Origin: Polyangiaceae bacterium
Lineage (GTDB): Bacteria > Myxococcota_A > Polyangia > Polyangiales > Polyangiaceae
DNA: 64,000 bases
Assembly: GCA_015075635.1 (NCBI GenBank)
Contig: JABTUA010000001.1
Coordinates: 2,852,001-2,916,000 of the forward strand
Reading direction: 5' to 3'
Under the pieces are notes generated by a model. That model searched no databases, was not told where the DNA came from, and was given only the letters and a program-made list of their open reading frames with translations. A program made the position numbers and the translations under genes. Shown in pieces: positions 52,703-62,100 of this stretch (within the stretch, counting starts at the first letter, position 1; every line of letters begins with the position of its first letter).

Positions 52703-54532
52703 TCAGCGCGGCGTCTTTGGCGGCGTGCGCCGCGACCCGCTGAGCGGCCAGGCGGAGAGCAGCGGCATCGGGGCCTTGGGGCCGCTCTGACGGATCGCGC
52801 GCTCGCAGTCCGAGAGCGTCAGCCGGCGCGGGCCGAACACGGACGGATCGGTGGCGTCCGCGTCCATGAGCAAGGATGGCCTATCGACGCCGTAGTCGTC
52901 GGGATGTCCGGGCAGGTCGAGCAAGATGTGGCCGAGCTCGTGGGCAAGCGCGAACGAGCGCGCCCCGGCGCGGATGCCGGCGCGGTCCACGATCACCGCG
53001 TTGCGCAGGCTCGCGCCCTCGCTGAAGATGAAGGACTCCCCGATGCGCCCCGCGCGGCCGAACGCCGGCACGATCAGCACCTCGATCGTGGACGGATCGG
53101 CGTCGTCGAACGCCTTGAGCAGCGTGCGCTCTTCCAGCGTCCCCGCGGCCGCGTCGAAATCGCTGAAGTGGCTCAGGCCGTCGGCGAGCTCGACGCTGCC
53201 CACGCAGACCCCGAGCGTGGGGTCGCTCGAGGCCAGGGCGCCCAGCGGGGCCACGCGGGCGGGCTGACCGTTCGCTCGCCGCACCAGCACGTCCACGCTG
53301 CGCAGAGCGCCCGGAGAAATCAGCGCGTTGGGGCTGACCACGGCGCGGAAGCCGGCGCGACGGAGCGCGACGGCCAAGAGGCTCGCGACCTGAGTCGGAG
53401 ACTGCCCCGGCCTCGTCGCGACCCGCACCTCGCGGTCGTCGACGCCGAGCGCGATCTCGCCGCCGCTGGCCGGTGTGCCCAGATCGCAGCCAATCGCCAA
53501 CAGGTGCGGCCCCGGCGGATCGACCAGCGCCACGTCGAGCTCGCTGTCCGGACCGAACACGATGCCGCACTGACCCCAGAGCGCGTTCGCGGTGTCGAGC
53601 TCGCGCTTGGCCACGGCGATGGCGCCGGCGTCGTCGCCTCCGATGGGCGGCGCGCCGCCGGGGCTCGCGCGCACCAGCCTGACCCGGAGCTTGCCCCGGA
53701 AGCGCGGCAGCGCGCCGAGCGCGGAGGCGCGCGGGCCACCCACCTTGAGCGCCGCCATGGCCTGCTCGACGCCGATCACCAGCCGGCCGCCCACCTCGGC
53801 GAGGAGCGAGTGCAAGACGGCCTCGGGGTGGCTGCGATCGACGATGTCTCCGGCGCTCTTGATCGGGGGCGTGCCGCGGCAGACCAGGCCCGCGGCGAGC
53901 CCGGGCGGACACGGTCGCGGGTCGAGGGCCAGCTCGCCCAGCGTGTCGAGCGGCGACAGATCGGGGCGGAAGCTCGCCACGCTGAGCCAGCGCGGCAGCG
54001 CCGCCGGCGGACCGGCGACCACGAACGAGAGCGCCTCGAGATCGGTCTGATCCACCGGAAGCGAGCGGCTGAGCGAGGCGTGGGAGCGGGCGAAGTCCAC
54101 GGAGTTGCCCGTGCCGTCGAGCGCCAGCAGATCGAGCACGTTCGCGTCGATGTCGAGCCCGGTCAGGCCGAGGCGCGTCGCGCCAGCCCGGACGCCCTGC
54201 AGCCCGAAGCGGCTCAGACGCAAACCCAGCGCCGCCGACGGCGCGATGGGCTTGCCGTTCACGATCAAGCGCAGGCTGTCGCCCTCCGCGGCCTCGAGCT
54301 TGCGCGGCTTGGTCACCACCCAGACCACGTCGCCGAGCGCCGCCGAGCGCGGCGTCGCGGCCTCGAAATCCGGCACTCCGTCGTCGTCGTCATCGTCGCG
54401 ATCGACGAGCAGGTTGACGCTGGCGCTCCCGTCCCCGAGCGCGATGCTGCGGGCCTCGGGGGCAGCGGCCAGCGCGCGGGCGGCCAGCAGAGCAGTCGAA
54501 AACGCGGCGAGCGCGGTCCTCAATCCAGCCAT
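52703..54532 (-). CDS. Secreted putative zinc metallopeptidase
   Basis: This 609-residue protein from ATG 54532 has a signal-like N-terminus (ALAAFSTALLAARALAAAPEA) and an Asp-rich loop (DRDDDDDDGVPDFE, about 45-58) that may bind calcium. Near the end lies HELGHILLDLPGH: His531, Glu532, His535 and a third His543, a gluzincin/metzincin-like HExxH with an H-x7-H spacing rather than the metzincin H-x5-H. SLLMDADATD may act as a Met-turn. No known peptidase family can be named with certainty. Its start overlaps the upstream gene stop by 13 bases. Convergent with the IgGFc-type gene (one base between stops). Confidence 0.8.
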   Translation of the reverse strand: MAGLRTALAAFSTALLAARALAAAPEARSIALGDGSASVNLLVDRDDDDDDGVPDFEAATPRSAALGDVVWVVTKPRKLEAAEGDSLRLIVNGKPIAPSAALGLRLSRFGLQGVRAGATRLGLTGLDIDANVLDLLALDGTGNSVDFARSHASLSRSLPVDQTDLEALSFVVAGPPAALPRWLSVASFRPDLSPLDTLGELALDPRPCPPGLAAGLVCRGTPPIKSAGDIVDRSHPEAVLHSLLAEVGGRLVIGVEQAMAALKVGGPRASALGALPRFRGKLRVRLVRASPGGAPPIGGDDAGAIAVAKRELDTANALWGQCGIVFGPDSELDVALVDPPGPHLLAIGCDLGTPASGGEIALGVDDREVRVATRPGQSPTQVASLLAVALRRAGFRAVVSPNALISPGALRSVDVLVRRANGQPARVAPLGALASSDPTLGVCVGSVELADGLSHFSDFDAAAGTLEERTLLKAFDDADPSTIEVLIVPAFGRAGRIGESFIFSEGASLRNAVIVDRAGIRAGARSFALAHELGHILLDLPGHPDDYGVDRPSLLMDADATDPSVFGPRRLTLSDCERAIRQSGPKAPMPLLSAWPLSGSRRTPPKTPR

Positions 54533-55728
54533 CCGAGCTGCACGCGACGAAACGCCGACTCCGTCAACACGGACTCGACTTTGCCGGCCTCGGCGACCGA
54601 GAGCAAGGCGTTCCAGGCGAGCGTCGGCAGCTGCCGACTGCCGGCGAGCGTCGGGGCGAGCTCGCGCGCCCGCTCGCGTTCGCCCAGATCCCAGAGCGCC
54701 GCGGCAGCCAGGCCGCGCAGCGCGTCGCGACGCGGGTTCGCGGCAACGTTGCCCAGCGCCTCGCGCAAGTCTTCGCGCGAGTGGTCGCGCGCCAGATAGA
54801 GCGCGGCGCGCACCGCGCACTCGTTCGAGAGCGAGCTGCTCTTGGCCACGCTCTCCAGCATGCCTCGCGCCGCCGGCGCTCGCGCTTCGGCCAGCCGATA
54901 CAGAAAGGTGGTGTCGCGATCGGAGCTCGGCCGGTCCGAGAGGCGCGCCACGAGCTCCACCGTCGGACGCACGTCGGGCGGCGCGCTCCTTCCCTCGGAC
55001 AGGGCCCAAGCCACCATCGCCCAGGCCGCGCGCGCGCTCTCTGGGCCGGTCGTCGCCCGCTGGCTCGCCTCCCGAGCCGGCTCGGGGTCCCCCGCCCGGG
55101 TGGCGATCTGTCCCAAAACCAACCAGCGCCCCAGGTGGCGCTCCGCGTCACGCAGCACCGCCAACGCGGGGGCCACGCCGATGGGCAGTGAGGGATGGCG
55201 CAAGAGCGGGACGAACAGATCAGAGCACAGCTCGATGCGGTGGCTCTCCTTGATCTTCGGCGCCAGCGACGCCACGTGCGCGCCATCCGACTCGCGCCGC
55301 GCCAGCCGCGCGACCTCGGCGGCCAGGGCCAGGTGCGGATGCCGGCTGGTCGCGATCCGGGCCAAGGGCTCGCTCAAGCTGGGATCATCGCAGAAGCACG
55401 CTGCCGACAGCGTCGCGAGCCCACCCGCGTCGTCGGCGGCGAGGGCCCGCTTGATCGGCGCGCACGCCCGGCGCTCCCCGGCCTCGGTCAACGAACGCGC
55501 CGCCGCCGCGTACAGGGGCCGGCCATGGGATCCGCGCTGGGCCAGAGTCTCCAGCGCGTCCGACAGCGCCGACCTCAGCGCGGCCGAGTACGGGCAGAGC
55601 GCGCGGATGACACCCGCCAGCCGCGCTTCTTGCGCGGGTTTCCGCTTCAGCGCCGAGCGCAGCTCGGCAGCCAGACGCTGCTCGACGGCCTCCCCCACCG
55701 GCTCCCCCTGGCCCGCCCTGTTCCCCAT
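54520..55728 (-). CDS. HEAT/ARM-like helical-repeat protein
   Basis: This 402-residue Ala/Leu/Arg-rich protein consists of repeated helical pairs, such as GLATLSAACFCDDPSLSEPLARIA, SRHPHLALAAEVARLARRE and DALRGLAAAALWDLGERERA, typical of HEAT- or TPR-like solenoids. No signal peptide, enzyme or DNA-binding motif is visible. ATG 55728 (MGNRAGQGEP) is preferred to further upstream starts, which lie in the divergent promoter region. It is coupled to the peptidase downstream by a 13-base overlap, so a role in peptidase regulation or assembly is possible but unproven. Confidence 0.72.
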   Translation of the reverse strand: MGNRAGQGEPVGEAVEQRLAAELRSALKRKPAQEARLAGVIRALCPYSAALRSALSDALETLAQRGSHGRPLYAAAARSLTEAGERRACAPIKRALAADDAGGLATLSAACFCDDPSLSEPLARIATSRHPHLALAAEVARLARRESDGAHVASLAPKIKESHRIELCSDLFVPLLRHPSLPIGVAPALAVLRDAERHLGRWLVLGQIATRAGDPEPAREASQRATTGPESARAAWAMVAWALSEGRSAPPDVRPTVELVARLSDRPSSDRDTTFLYRLAEARAPAARGMLESVAKSSSLSNECAVRAALYLARDHSREDLREALGNVAANPRRDALRGLAAAALWDLGERERARELAPTLAGSRQLPTLAWNALLSVAEAGKVESVLTESAFRRVQLGWLD

Positions 55729-55814
55729 CCGCTCGACGGAGGAAGGTAGCACCGAATGTGAGGGCGTTCCCCCGAAAGGAGGATTTTTCGGTGCTGGGCC
55801 GCGACTTTGATGAG

Positions 55815-55843
55815 TTGACCGGGCTCGGTCGTCCAAGTACTAA
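55815..55843 (+). promoter_or_regulatory. Candidate sigma-70 promoter of the 55861 gene
   Basis: TTGACC at 55815-55820 is separated by exactly 17 bases from TACTAA at 55838-55843. The -35 matches the consensus in five of six bases, the -10 only partly. It lies within a short AT-richer patch, and the ribosome site GAGGAG at 55849-55854 and ATG at 55861 follow. The leader would be about 11 bases, short but workable. Confidence 0.4.
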
Positions 55844-55860
55844 ATCCCGAGGAGATCCCG

Positions 55861-56271
55861 ATGCGGAAAGCCCTGCTTGGTCTGGTGGTATCGACCGTCG
55901 TTCCGGCGCTGGTCATCGTTGGTTGCAAGAAGAAGGAAGAAGAACAGCCGCCTGCCCAAGGTGGATACGGCCAGCCTTACGGCCAGCAGCCCGGGTACGG
56001 GCAGCCGGGCTACGGCCAGCAGCCGGGCTACGGCCAGCAGCCGGGGGCCTACCCGACGGCTCAGCCGACGGCGGGGGGGATGTCGACCCCGGGCGCGATG
56101 GCGTTCCCGTGTCAGACGGACGCGACTTGCCTGACCCACCGCTGCAACACCGCGGTCGGCAAGTGCGCTTGGCCCTGCCAGACCAACAACGACTGTGCTC
56201 CGGGCAACCAGTGCGTGTCGCCCGCGTGCATTCCGGCGATGGGCGGCGCGACGCCGGCACCCACGCAGTGA
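55861..56271 (+). CDS. Cys-rich lipoprotein with YGQQPG repeats
   Basis: This 136-residue lipoprotein has ribosome site GAGGAG and lipobox VIVGC (Cys22), followed by KKKEEE and Tyr-Gly-Gln-Pro repeats (YGQPYGQQPGYGQPGYGQQ, about 36-60). The C-terminal domain has eight Cys (FPCQTDATC, CNTAVGKC, CQTNNDC, CVSPAC), as in small disulphide-bonded surface domains. Its stop overlaps the start of the frataxin gene by four bases (GTGA), an odd partner for a surface protein. Function unknown. Confidence 0.85.
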   Translation: MRKALLGLVVSTVVPALVIVGCKKKEEEQPPAQGGYGQPYGQQPGYGQPGYGQQPGYGQQPGAYPTAQPTAGGMSTPGAMAFPCQTDATCLTHRCNTAVGKCAWPCQTNNDCAPGNQCVSPACIPAMGGATPAPTQ

Positions 56272-56600
56272 CGCAGATCTCGGAGGCAGAGTACGAAGCG
56301 CGCGCCGTCCCTGAGCTGCGCGCGCTCGTCGAAGCGTTCGATCGGTTGGACCTGGACGGCGTCGAGGCGGAGCTGTCGAACGACATCCTGACCCTCGACT
56401 TCGGTGCGGGGGGTCGCTACGTGGTGAACTCGCACCGCGCCGCTCGGCAGATCTGGATGGCGGCCGAGCGCCACGCCTGGCACTTCGACTGGGATCCCGA
56501 CCAGAGCGCGTGGATCGCTTACAAGACCGGCGACGAGCTCTGGACCGCGCTCGCGCGGGTCGTCGGTGACAAGCTGGGCAAGACGCTCAGCTTGAAGTGA
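56268..56600 (+). CDS. cyaY: Frataxin-like iron-donor protein CyaY
   Basis: This 110-residue protein has length and pattern of CyaY: an N-terminal acidic helix (SEAEYEARAVPELRALVEAFD), LDGVEAELSNDILTLDFG and the sheet segment YVVNSHRAARQIWMAAERHAWHFDWD with the family Trp residues. CyaY binds iron and modulates cysteine desulfurase in Fe-S cluster assembly. A cysteine desulfurase gene lies about 25 kb away in this window. GTG 56268 overlaps the lipoprotein stop. The 3' end overlaps the convergent beta-helix gene by 14 bases. Confidence 0.9.
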   Translation: MTQISEAEYEARAVPELRALVEAFDRLDLDGVEAELSNDILTLDFGAGGRYVVNSHRAARQIWMAAERHAWHFDWDPDQSAWIAYKTGDELWTALARVVGDKLGKTLSLK

Positions 56601-58239
56601 CCCGCGCGCGGCGGCGCCTGGCCCAGGCCAGAATCAACGCGGAAAGCGCCCACCCGGACACACTCCCGGCGTCTTGCCTCGCGCTGCGGCAGCCACAGCC
56701 GCCATCATCGTCGCTCGCGTCGCCGGCGCTGGCCCCGCCGCTGCTGGCGCCGCCGCTGCTGGCGCCACCGCTGCTGGCGCCGCCGCTGCTGGCGCCGCCG
56801 CTGCTGGCGCCGCCGCTGCTGGCGCCGCCGCCGGGCGCCCCGCCCGAGCCGGAGCCGCCGCCGTTGCCACCGCTCCCACTAGTGCCGCCGCTGCCGCCGC
56901 CGGTCTTCAGCGTCGCGTCCGGCGACCAGCCCGGATTCGTGCCTTCGCCCTGGTACGCACCTCGGTAGGTGAAGTCGCGCACCGTCCCGTTGAAATCGCG
57001 GTCGTAGTCCGTGTCCGCCTTCACACTGGAGAGGTCGATGGCAGAGCCTTTGAGCGCGCTGCCGCTCTTCGGGTAGAAGTCCATCTGCCCCAAGGTCTTG
57101 CCGGGGGCGACCACGTAGTTCGCCGCTTCCGTCACCGCGGCCGTGACGTTGTCAACGGCGCCAGTCACCCCGGAGAGCGGCTGGGCGGAGAAGATGGCAT
57201 TGCCGGCCACGAGCTTCTGTCCGCTCGGAGCGCTGCCGAACGAGATGCCGCTCGCCGTGTCGTAGATGGTGTTGTCATAGACGAAGGCGTCGATCACGGT
57301 CTTGCCCTGGTGCGCGGTCAGGCGCACCGCCGGGTGCTTCGAGTCCACCAGCAGGTTGTCGTGGAAATGGATGCGACCGTTGCCCTGGAAGAGCGCGTCG
57401 CCGTCGTTGTGGAAGAAGAAATTGCCGTAGATCTCGTAGTGATCGTCGGCTCCGGGGCCGCTGTCCGGAAATCCGTCGGCGAGCAGGTTCGGTCTCGCGC
57501 CGTCCGGGCTCGGCAGGTTCGCCTTGATGAAGACGTTGTGGCGAATGATCGTCACGCGCTTGTCGGTGGGCACGCTGGGCACGTCGGCCTGCTGGCGGTG
57601 CAGCTGGTGCTTGACCTGCATGTTGTAGCCCAGCGTCTTCTTGAACAGGTTGCCCTCGATCAGGCCGCCGATGAAGGCGCGCGTGCCGTCCGAGTTGCCG
57701 AGGTAGGCGCCGGTCCCCGCCCCGTCGATCACGTTGCCGCGGATCACCCAGTCCCACGCGACGATCTTGGTGCTGATGCCCACGATCTGCTGGTTGGTCT
57801 CGCCGGCGTCGTGGCCGGTGATGGTGCAGCCCTCGATGCCGATGTGGTGGGCATAGTTGGTGGCCTGCCCGCCGGCCTTGATGGCGTCCACGCCGTCGAT
57901 GCCCTGGCCGTCGAGCAAGAGGTTCTTGATGGTGATGAAGCTCGCGTCGCGGATGTCTATGGTGTTCTTGCCGCTGACGCCCAGGAAGCGCGCCGGCGCT
58001 CCGCTCGCCGGTCCCTCGATCACGATGGGCGAGCCCGCCGCGCCGTGCAAATTGAAGAGGTTCATCCCCTTGGTGTAGTCACCGGGGCCGAGCTTCAGCG
58101 TGTCGCCCGGCTGGAGGCCGGAGAGCTTCGCGGTGTAGTCGGCGGGGGTGGCCGGGACGTCGGCGGCGCGAGCCGAGAAGCTCAGCGACAAGACTGAGAG
58201 CACGACGCGGGCGCGACGCGAGGGCATCACTACGCTCAC
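56587..58239 (-). CDS. Parallel beta-helix protein with MYXO-CTERM-like tail
   Basis: This 550-residue protein starts at GTG 58239, overlapping the stop of the lipoprotein gene upstream (GTGA). A signal peptide is followed by PbH1-type beta-helix repeats (about 35-400; IEGCTITG, IRGNVIDG, IEGNLFKK, IYGNFFFHNDGDALF), as in pectate-lyase-like and chondroitinase-B-like folds. A Gly/Ser linker contains six GASSG repeats. The tail GGCGCRSAR, a hydrophobic segment (GWALSALILAWA) and a RRRR cluster match the MYXO-CTERM sorting signal. It probably is a polysaccharide-binding or -cleaving surface protein; catalytic residues were not identified. Confidence 0.86.
   Translation of the reverse strand: MSVVMPSRRARVVLSVLSLSFSARAADVPATPADYTAKLSGLQPGDTLKLGPGDYTKGMNLFNLHGAAGSPIVIEGPASGAPARFLGVSGKNTIDIRDASFITIKNLLLDGQGIDGVDAIKAGGQATNYAHHIGIEGCTITGHDAGETNQQIVGISTKIVAWDWVIRGNVIDGAGTGAYLGNSDGTRAFIGGLIEGNLFKKTLGYNMQVKHQLHRQQADVPSVPTDKRVTIIRHNVFIKANLPSPDGARPNLLADGFPDSGPGADDHYEIYGNFFFHNDGDALFQGNGRIHFHDNLLVDSKHPAVRLTAHQGKTVIDAFVYDNTIYDTASGISFGSAPSGQKLVAGNAIFSAQPLSGVTGAVDNVTAAVTEAANYVVAPGKTLGQMDFYPKSGSALKGSAIDLSSVKADTDYDRDFNGTVRDFTYRGAYQGEGTNPGWSPDATLKTGGGSGGTSGSGGNGGGSGSGGAPGGGASSGGASSGGASSGGASSGGASSGGASSGGASAGDASDDDGGCGCRSARQDAGSVSGWALSALILAWARRRRARVTSS
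56741..56830. repeat. Coding 15-bp tandem repeat
   Basis: Six copies of CTGCTGGCGCCGCCG run head to tail, with one substitution in the second copy (CCACCG). They encode GASSG repeats of the linker before the sorting tail of the beta-helix protein. The period is a multiple of three, so copy-number change would vary linker length without breaking the frame. Confidence 0.9.
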
Positions 58240-59072
58240 GCCGCCCCGATGCCGATCCAGCAGATCGTGACGGCGCCCTTCGCCGACGGGCACTTGAACG
58301 ACTGCTTCTGCCCGCCCAGCTCCACGTTCACGTTGAGCGTCTGGCCGGGGTACGCGACCGCCGTGGTGTTCAGCATCAGGGCGACGCCGGAGGGGTCGGT
58401 CTCGCCGCCGAGTTGCCAGCCGCTGAGGCCTGGGAAGGCGGCGGCGCCGTTCACACCGACATCCACCTTGCCACCGGATTGAGGCGCGTTGGAGAGCGGC
58501 GCGAGCAGCTGCACGACCATGGTCCCCTTCTCGGGGTCCCGAGCGGTGCCCGTCGCCGCGTAGGCCTCGTCGATCCCCTGCGACCTCAGCATGCCGAAGC
58601 CGTCGAGGATCGTCTGGTCACTGGTAGCGTCGACGCTGAGCAGCGTCGGGTAGACGGGGTCGTTCGACGTCGGCGACAGCAGCATCCAGAGATCGGCGTC
58701 CTTCTTCACGCTCTGAAGCATGAACAGCGGCGGGCCACCGTCGGGGCCGCCGGTGGCGCTTCCGTCCCACGTCGTCGTCACCCACGGGCAGTTGGCCCCT
58801 GCGGACCGGAGCTCGGCCTGACCGCCGAAGGGTAGCTTCTCGTTCAAGAACACGTCATACGTGATCACGTCGCCGCTCAGGGTCGAGCCCTGCTTCGGAT
58901 CAGGCGTACACGGCATGCCTCCGCCGCTGCCGCCCCCGCCACCGCCTCCGCCACCCCCACCCCCTCCCCCACTGACGAAGTGGTGGTTGCCAGGGCGATC
59001 GTCACTCTGGCCGCACCCCGTGCCCGCAAAGAGACCTGCCGCCGCGAGCGCCACCCAACCGAGCTTGCCCAT
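58236..59072 (-). CDS. Lipoprotein with CxxxDDRPxNxH entry motif, paralogue 2
   Basis: This 278-residue predicted lipoprotein has Cys20 (FAGTGC) followed by GQSDDRPGNHH, a Gly linker of 14 or more residues, then a domain with SGDVITYDVFLNEKLPFGGQAELRSAG. It is related in layout and in the entry motif to the protein at 43302-44105. Its stop overlaps the start of the beta-helix gene (GTGA), so the two are co-translated and may act together at the surface. No catalytic motif seen. It starts about 40 bases downstream of the ileS stop, on the same strand. Confidence 0.8.
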   Translation of the reverse strand: MGKLGWVALAAAGLFAGTGCGQSDDRPGNHHFVSGGGGGGGGGGGGGGSGGGMPCTPDPKQGSTLSGDVITYDVFLNEKLPFGGQAELRSAGANCPWVTTTWDGSATGGPDGGPPLFMLQSVKKDADLWMLLSPTSNDPVYPTLLSVDATSDQTILDGFGMLRSQGIDEAYAATGTARDPEKGTMVVQLLAPLSNAPQSGGKVDVGVNGAAAFPGLSGWQLGGETDPSGVALMLNTTAVAYPGQTLNVNVELGGQKQSFKCPSAKGAVTICWIGIGAA

Positions 59073-59111
59073 GGTTTGGAATGCTACGCGAGGCCAGCGT
59101 CGCCGGCCACA

Positions 59112-62100
59112 TCAGAGCTTCTGCAACAAAGTCGCCACGGTCTCGTCGCCGAGCGTGTGCTCCTTGGCCCCCGCCGGCGCCGCCCCGAGCTCGCCCACGG
59201 ACACCTCCGGGGCCAGACACTCCGTGGAGAGCTGGGCCTGGTTTTCCTGCACGATGCGCTGGATCCGCCGGCTGCCGCCGACCCAGAGCCGGACCCGATC
59301 GGTGAACTCGAGGCCCAGATCCTTGCGCGCCTGCTGCACGCGGCTCGCGACCTCGCGCAGGAGCCCCTCGTCGATCAGCTGCTCGGTCAGTGTGGTGTGC
59401 AGCACCACCACGCCGACCTTGCCGGTCTCGGCGGCGAAGCCCTCGGCCGCCGAGACGCTGACCTCGATCTCGTCGGCGGAGAAATCGAGCTTCTCGCCGC
59501 CGAGCTCGAGGACGACCTTGCCGGTGCTCGACAGCTCGGCGTGCAGCGCCGAGCCGTCGGCGGCGTCCAGCGCCTTCTTCACCTCCTGAACGCGTTTGCC
59601 CAGGCGCGGGCCCAGCGTGCGGAAGTTGGGCTTCAGCTTGAAGCTCACCGCGCCGCGTTCGTGACCGGGAAACATGAAGTTCACCTCGTGCACGTTGAGC
59701 TCCTCTGCGATCAGCGAGCGATGGCTCTCGAGGCGCTCCAGCGTCTGCTTGTCGTTGAACACCACGTCCGCGTGCGAGAGCGGCTGGCGCACCTTGAGGC
59801 GATTCGCCGTGCGCACCGACAGCCCCAGGCTCACCACCTGGCGCACCGCGGACATCTCCTCTGCCAGCCCTTCGTCGATGACGGCGGCGTTCGGCGCGGG
59901 ATAGTCGGCGAAGTGCACGCTCTCCCGGGCGCCGGGCAGCCTCGCCCGCACCACGAGGTTCTGGTAGATCTCCTCGCTGAAGAAGGGGATGAACGGCGCC
60001 GCGAGCTCCGCCAGCGTGGTCAGCGCCTCGTAGAGCGTGGCGTAGGCGTCGCACTTGTCCTGCTCGAGCCCCTTGGCCCAAAAGCGCGGGCGGCTTCGGC
60101 GCACGTACCAGTTGGAGAGCGACTCGGTCAGATCGATCAGCCGTAGCGCGGCGTCGTAGGCCAGGTAGCCGTCGAGGGCGCGCCGCACGTCGCGCACGGT
60201 GAGCTGCACCTCCGAGAGCAGCCAGCGATCGAGGAGCGAGCGCTCCGCCGGGGGGCGCCCCACGTGCGCCGGGTGGGTCGGTCGCCAGCCGTCGATGTTC
60301 GCGTAGATGGTGAAGAACGAGTAGACGTTGCGCAGCTTGACGTGGAAGTCCTTCTGAAGGAGGCGCACGTTGGTCAGGCTGTGGCGCGTGTTCGACCAGG
60401 GCGGGCTCGAGGCGTAGAAGAACCAGCGGAAGGCGTCGGCGCCGGGGGCCGGGGTGTTCTCGTCCTCCATGGTGACGCGCTGGGCGACGGGCGCCCGCGG
60501 CACCTCGACGGGCATGGTGCCGAGCCCCTTCTCGATGGGCTCGAGCCCCAGGGCTTCGCGGTCCGCATCCGAGAGCAGGACCACGCGCCGCGGCAGCTTC
60601 TTCTGGGCCTCGATGACCAGCTCGCGCTTCTTCTCCGGGGCGTCGGCGCGGTAGAGCGCCACCTTCGCACCGTCCTGGAGGTCCATGCCCTCGAGATCCT
60701 CACGGGCGATCAGCGCCTTGCCCTCCGGGGCCTTCTGGCCGTGGGCCTCGGCGAGCACGCCGAACTCCATGCGCACGCGATCGAGGATGATCTCCGGCGG
60801 CGTGTAGTTGCCTCGGCTCTTGCTCTCCTTCTTGCCCTCCTTGTCGCAGACGTGACCGAGCACGATGCAGCTCTTGTAGGGGTGCGGGAAGCCTCGGAGC
60901 GCGGACAGGCCGAGCGCTTTCTGCGTGGGCTGGTCGAAGACCAGCGCCGAGATCATGAGCAGCGAGTAGAACCAGCCGCGGGTCTGGTCGATCGCCTCGC
61001 TGATGAAGTCGGCCGGGAAGGCGTCGTCGAACTTCGCGACCGAGCCCTCGACGTGCGGGAAGCCCCACTGCGCGAAGGGCATGCAGCCGGAGTCGAACCA
61101 GCAGTCGATGACCTCCGGCACGCGGCGCATCGCGGCCCCGCAGCTCGGGCACGGGAGCTCGACCTGGTCGATCCAGGGCTTGTGCACGATCAGGTGGGGG
61201 TTCAGCGTCGGGTCGAGCTTCTTCGCCTCGTAGAAGTGATTGAACGCCGTAGGTGAGAGCTTCTCAATCTCGGCCACGCTGCTCGGCGCGTGTTTGTGCT
61301 CCGGATCCTTGGTGCACACCCAGACGTTGAGCGGCGTGCCCCAGTAGCGCTCGCGGGACAGCGCCCAGTCCACGTTGTTGCGCAGGAAGTCGCCGAAACG
61401 TCCCTCCTTGATGTGCTCCGGCAGCCAGCTGACCGCCTGGTTGTCCGCCATGGCGTCGGCCAGGCGCTCCGTGGTGCGAATGAACCACGCCGGGCGCGCC
61501 ATCTGGATCAGCGGATCTTCGTCGGAGCGCCAACAGAACGGGTAGTCGTGGCGGTAGAGCTCCTCGAACAAGAGCACGCCCTTGTCGGACAGCTCCGACA
61601 GGATCTCCTTGTCGCAGTCCTTGACCCAGCGCCCGGCGTATTTCCCTGCCTCGGGCTTGAAGCTGCCGTCGGGGTTCACCGCGCACAGGAGCTCCACCTC
61701 GTCCGGGCGGGCGTAGCGCCGGAGCTGCTTGGCGTGCGCCTTGTTGTCGTCCTCGCCGAAGGCCGGCGCGACGTGCACGATGCCGGCGCCGGTGTCGAGG
61801 GTCACGAAGTCCTCGGCGATGACCCGCCACCACGTCGCGTCGTCGCCCCCCTCCTTCAGTGCCACCCGCGCGTCGCGTCGCTCGGCGTAATAGGTGTCGA
61901 AGGGCGGCACGTAGCGCTTGCCGACCAGCTCCTCCCCCTCGAGCGTCGAGACGACCTCGAGCTCGTGGCCGATCTTGTCGCTGATCGCCGCCCGGAGCTC
62001 GCTGGCCAAGATCAGCTGCTTGGCGTTGGTGCGGAGCTCCTTCGGCTTCTTGCCCTTGTGCTCCTTCGGGGCGCCGATCTTCACCACGTCGTAGCTGGCC

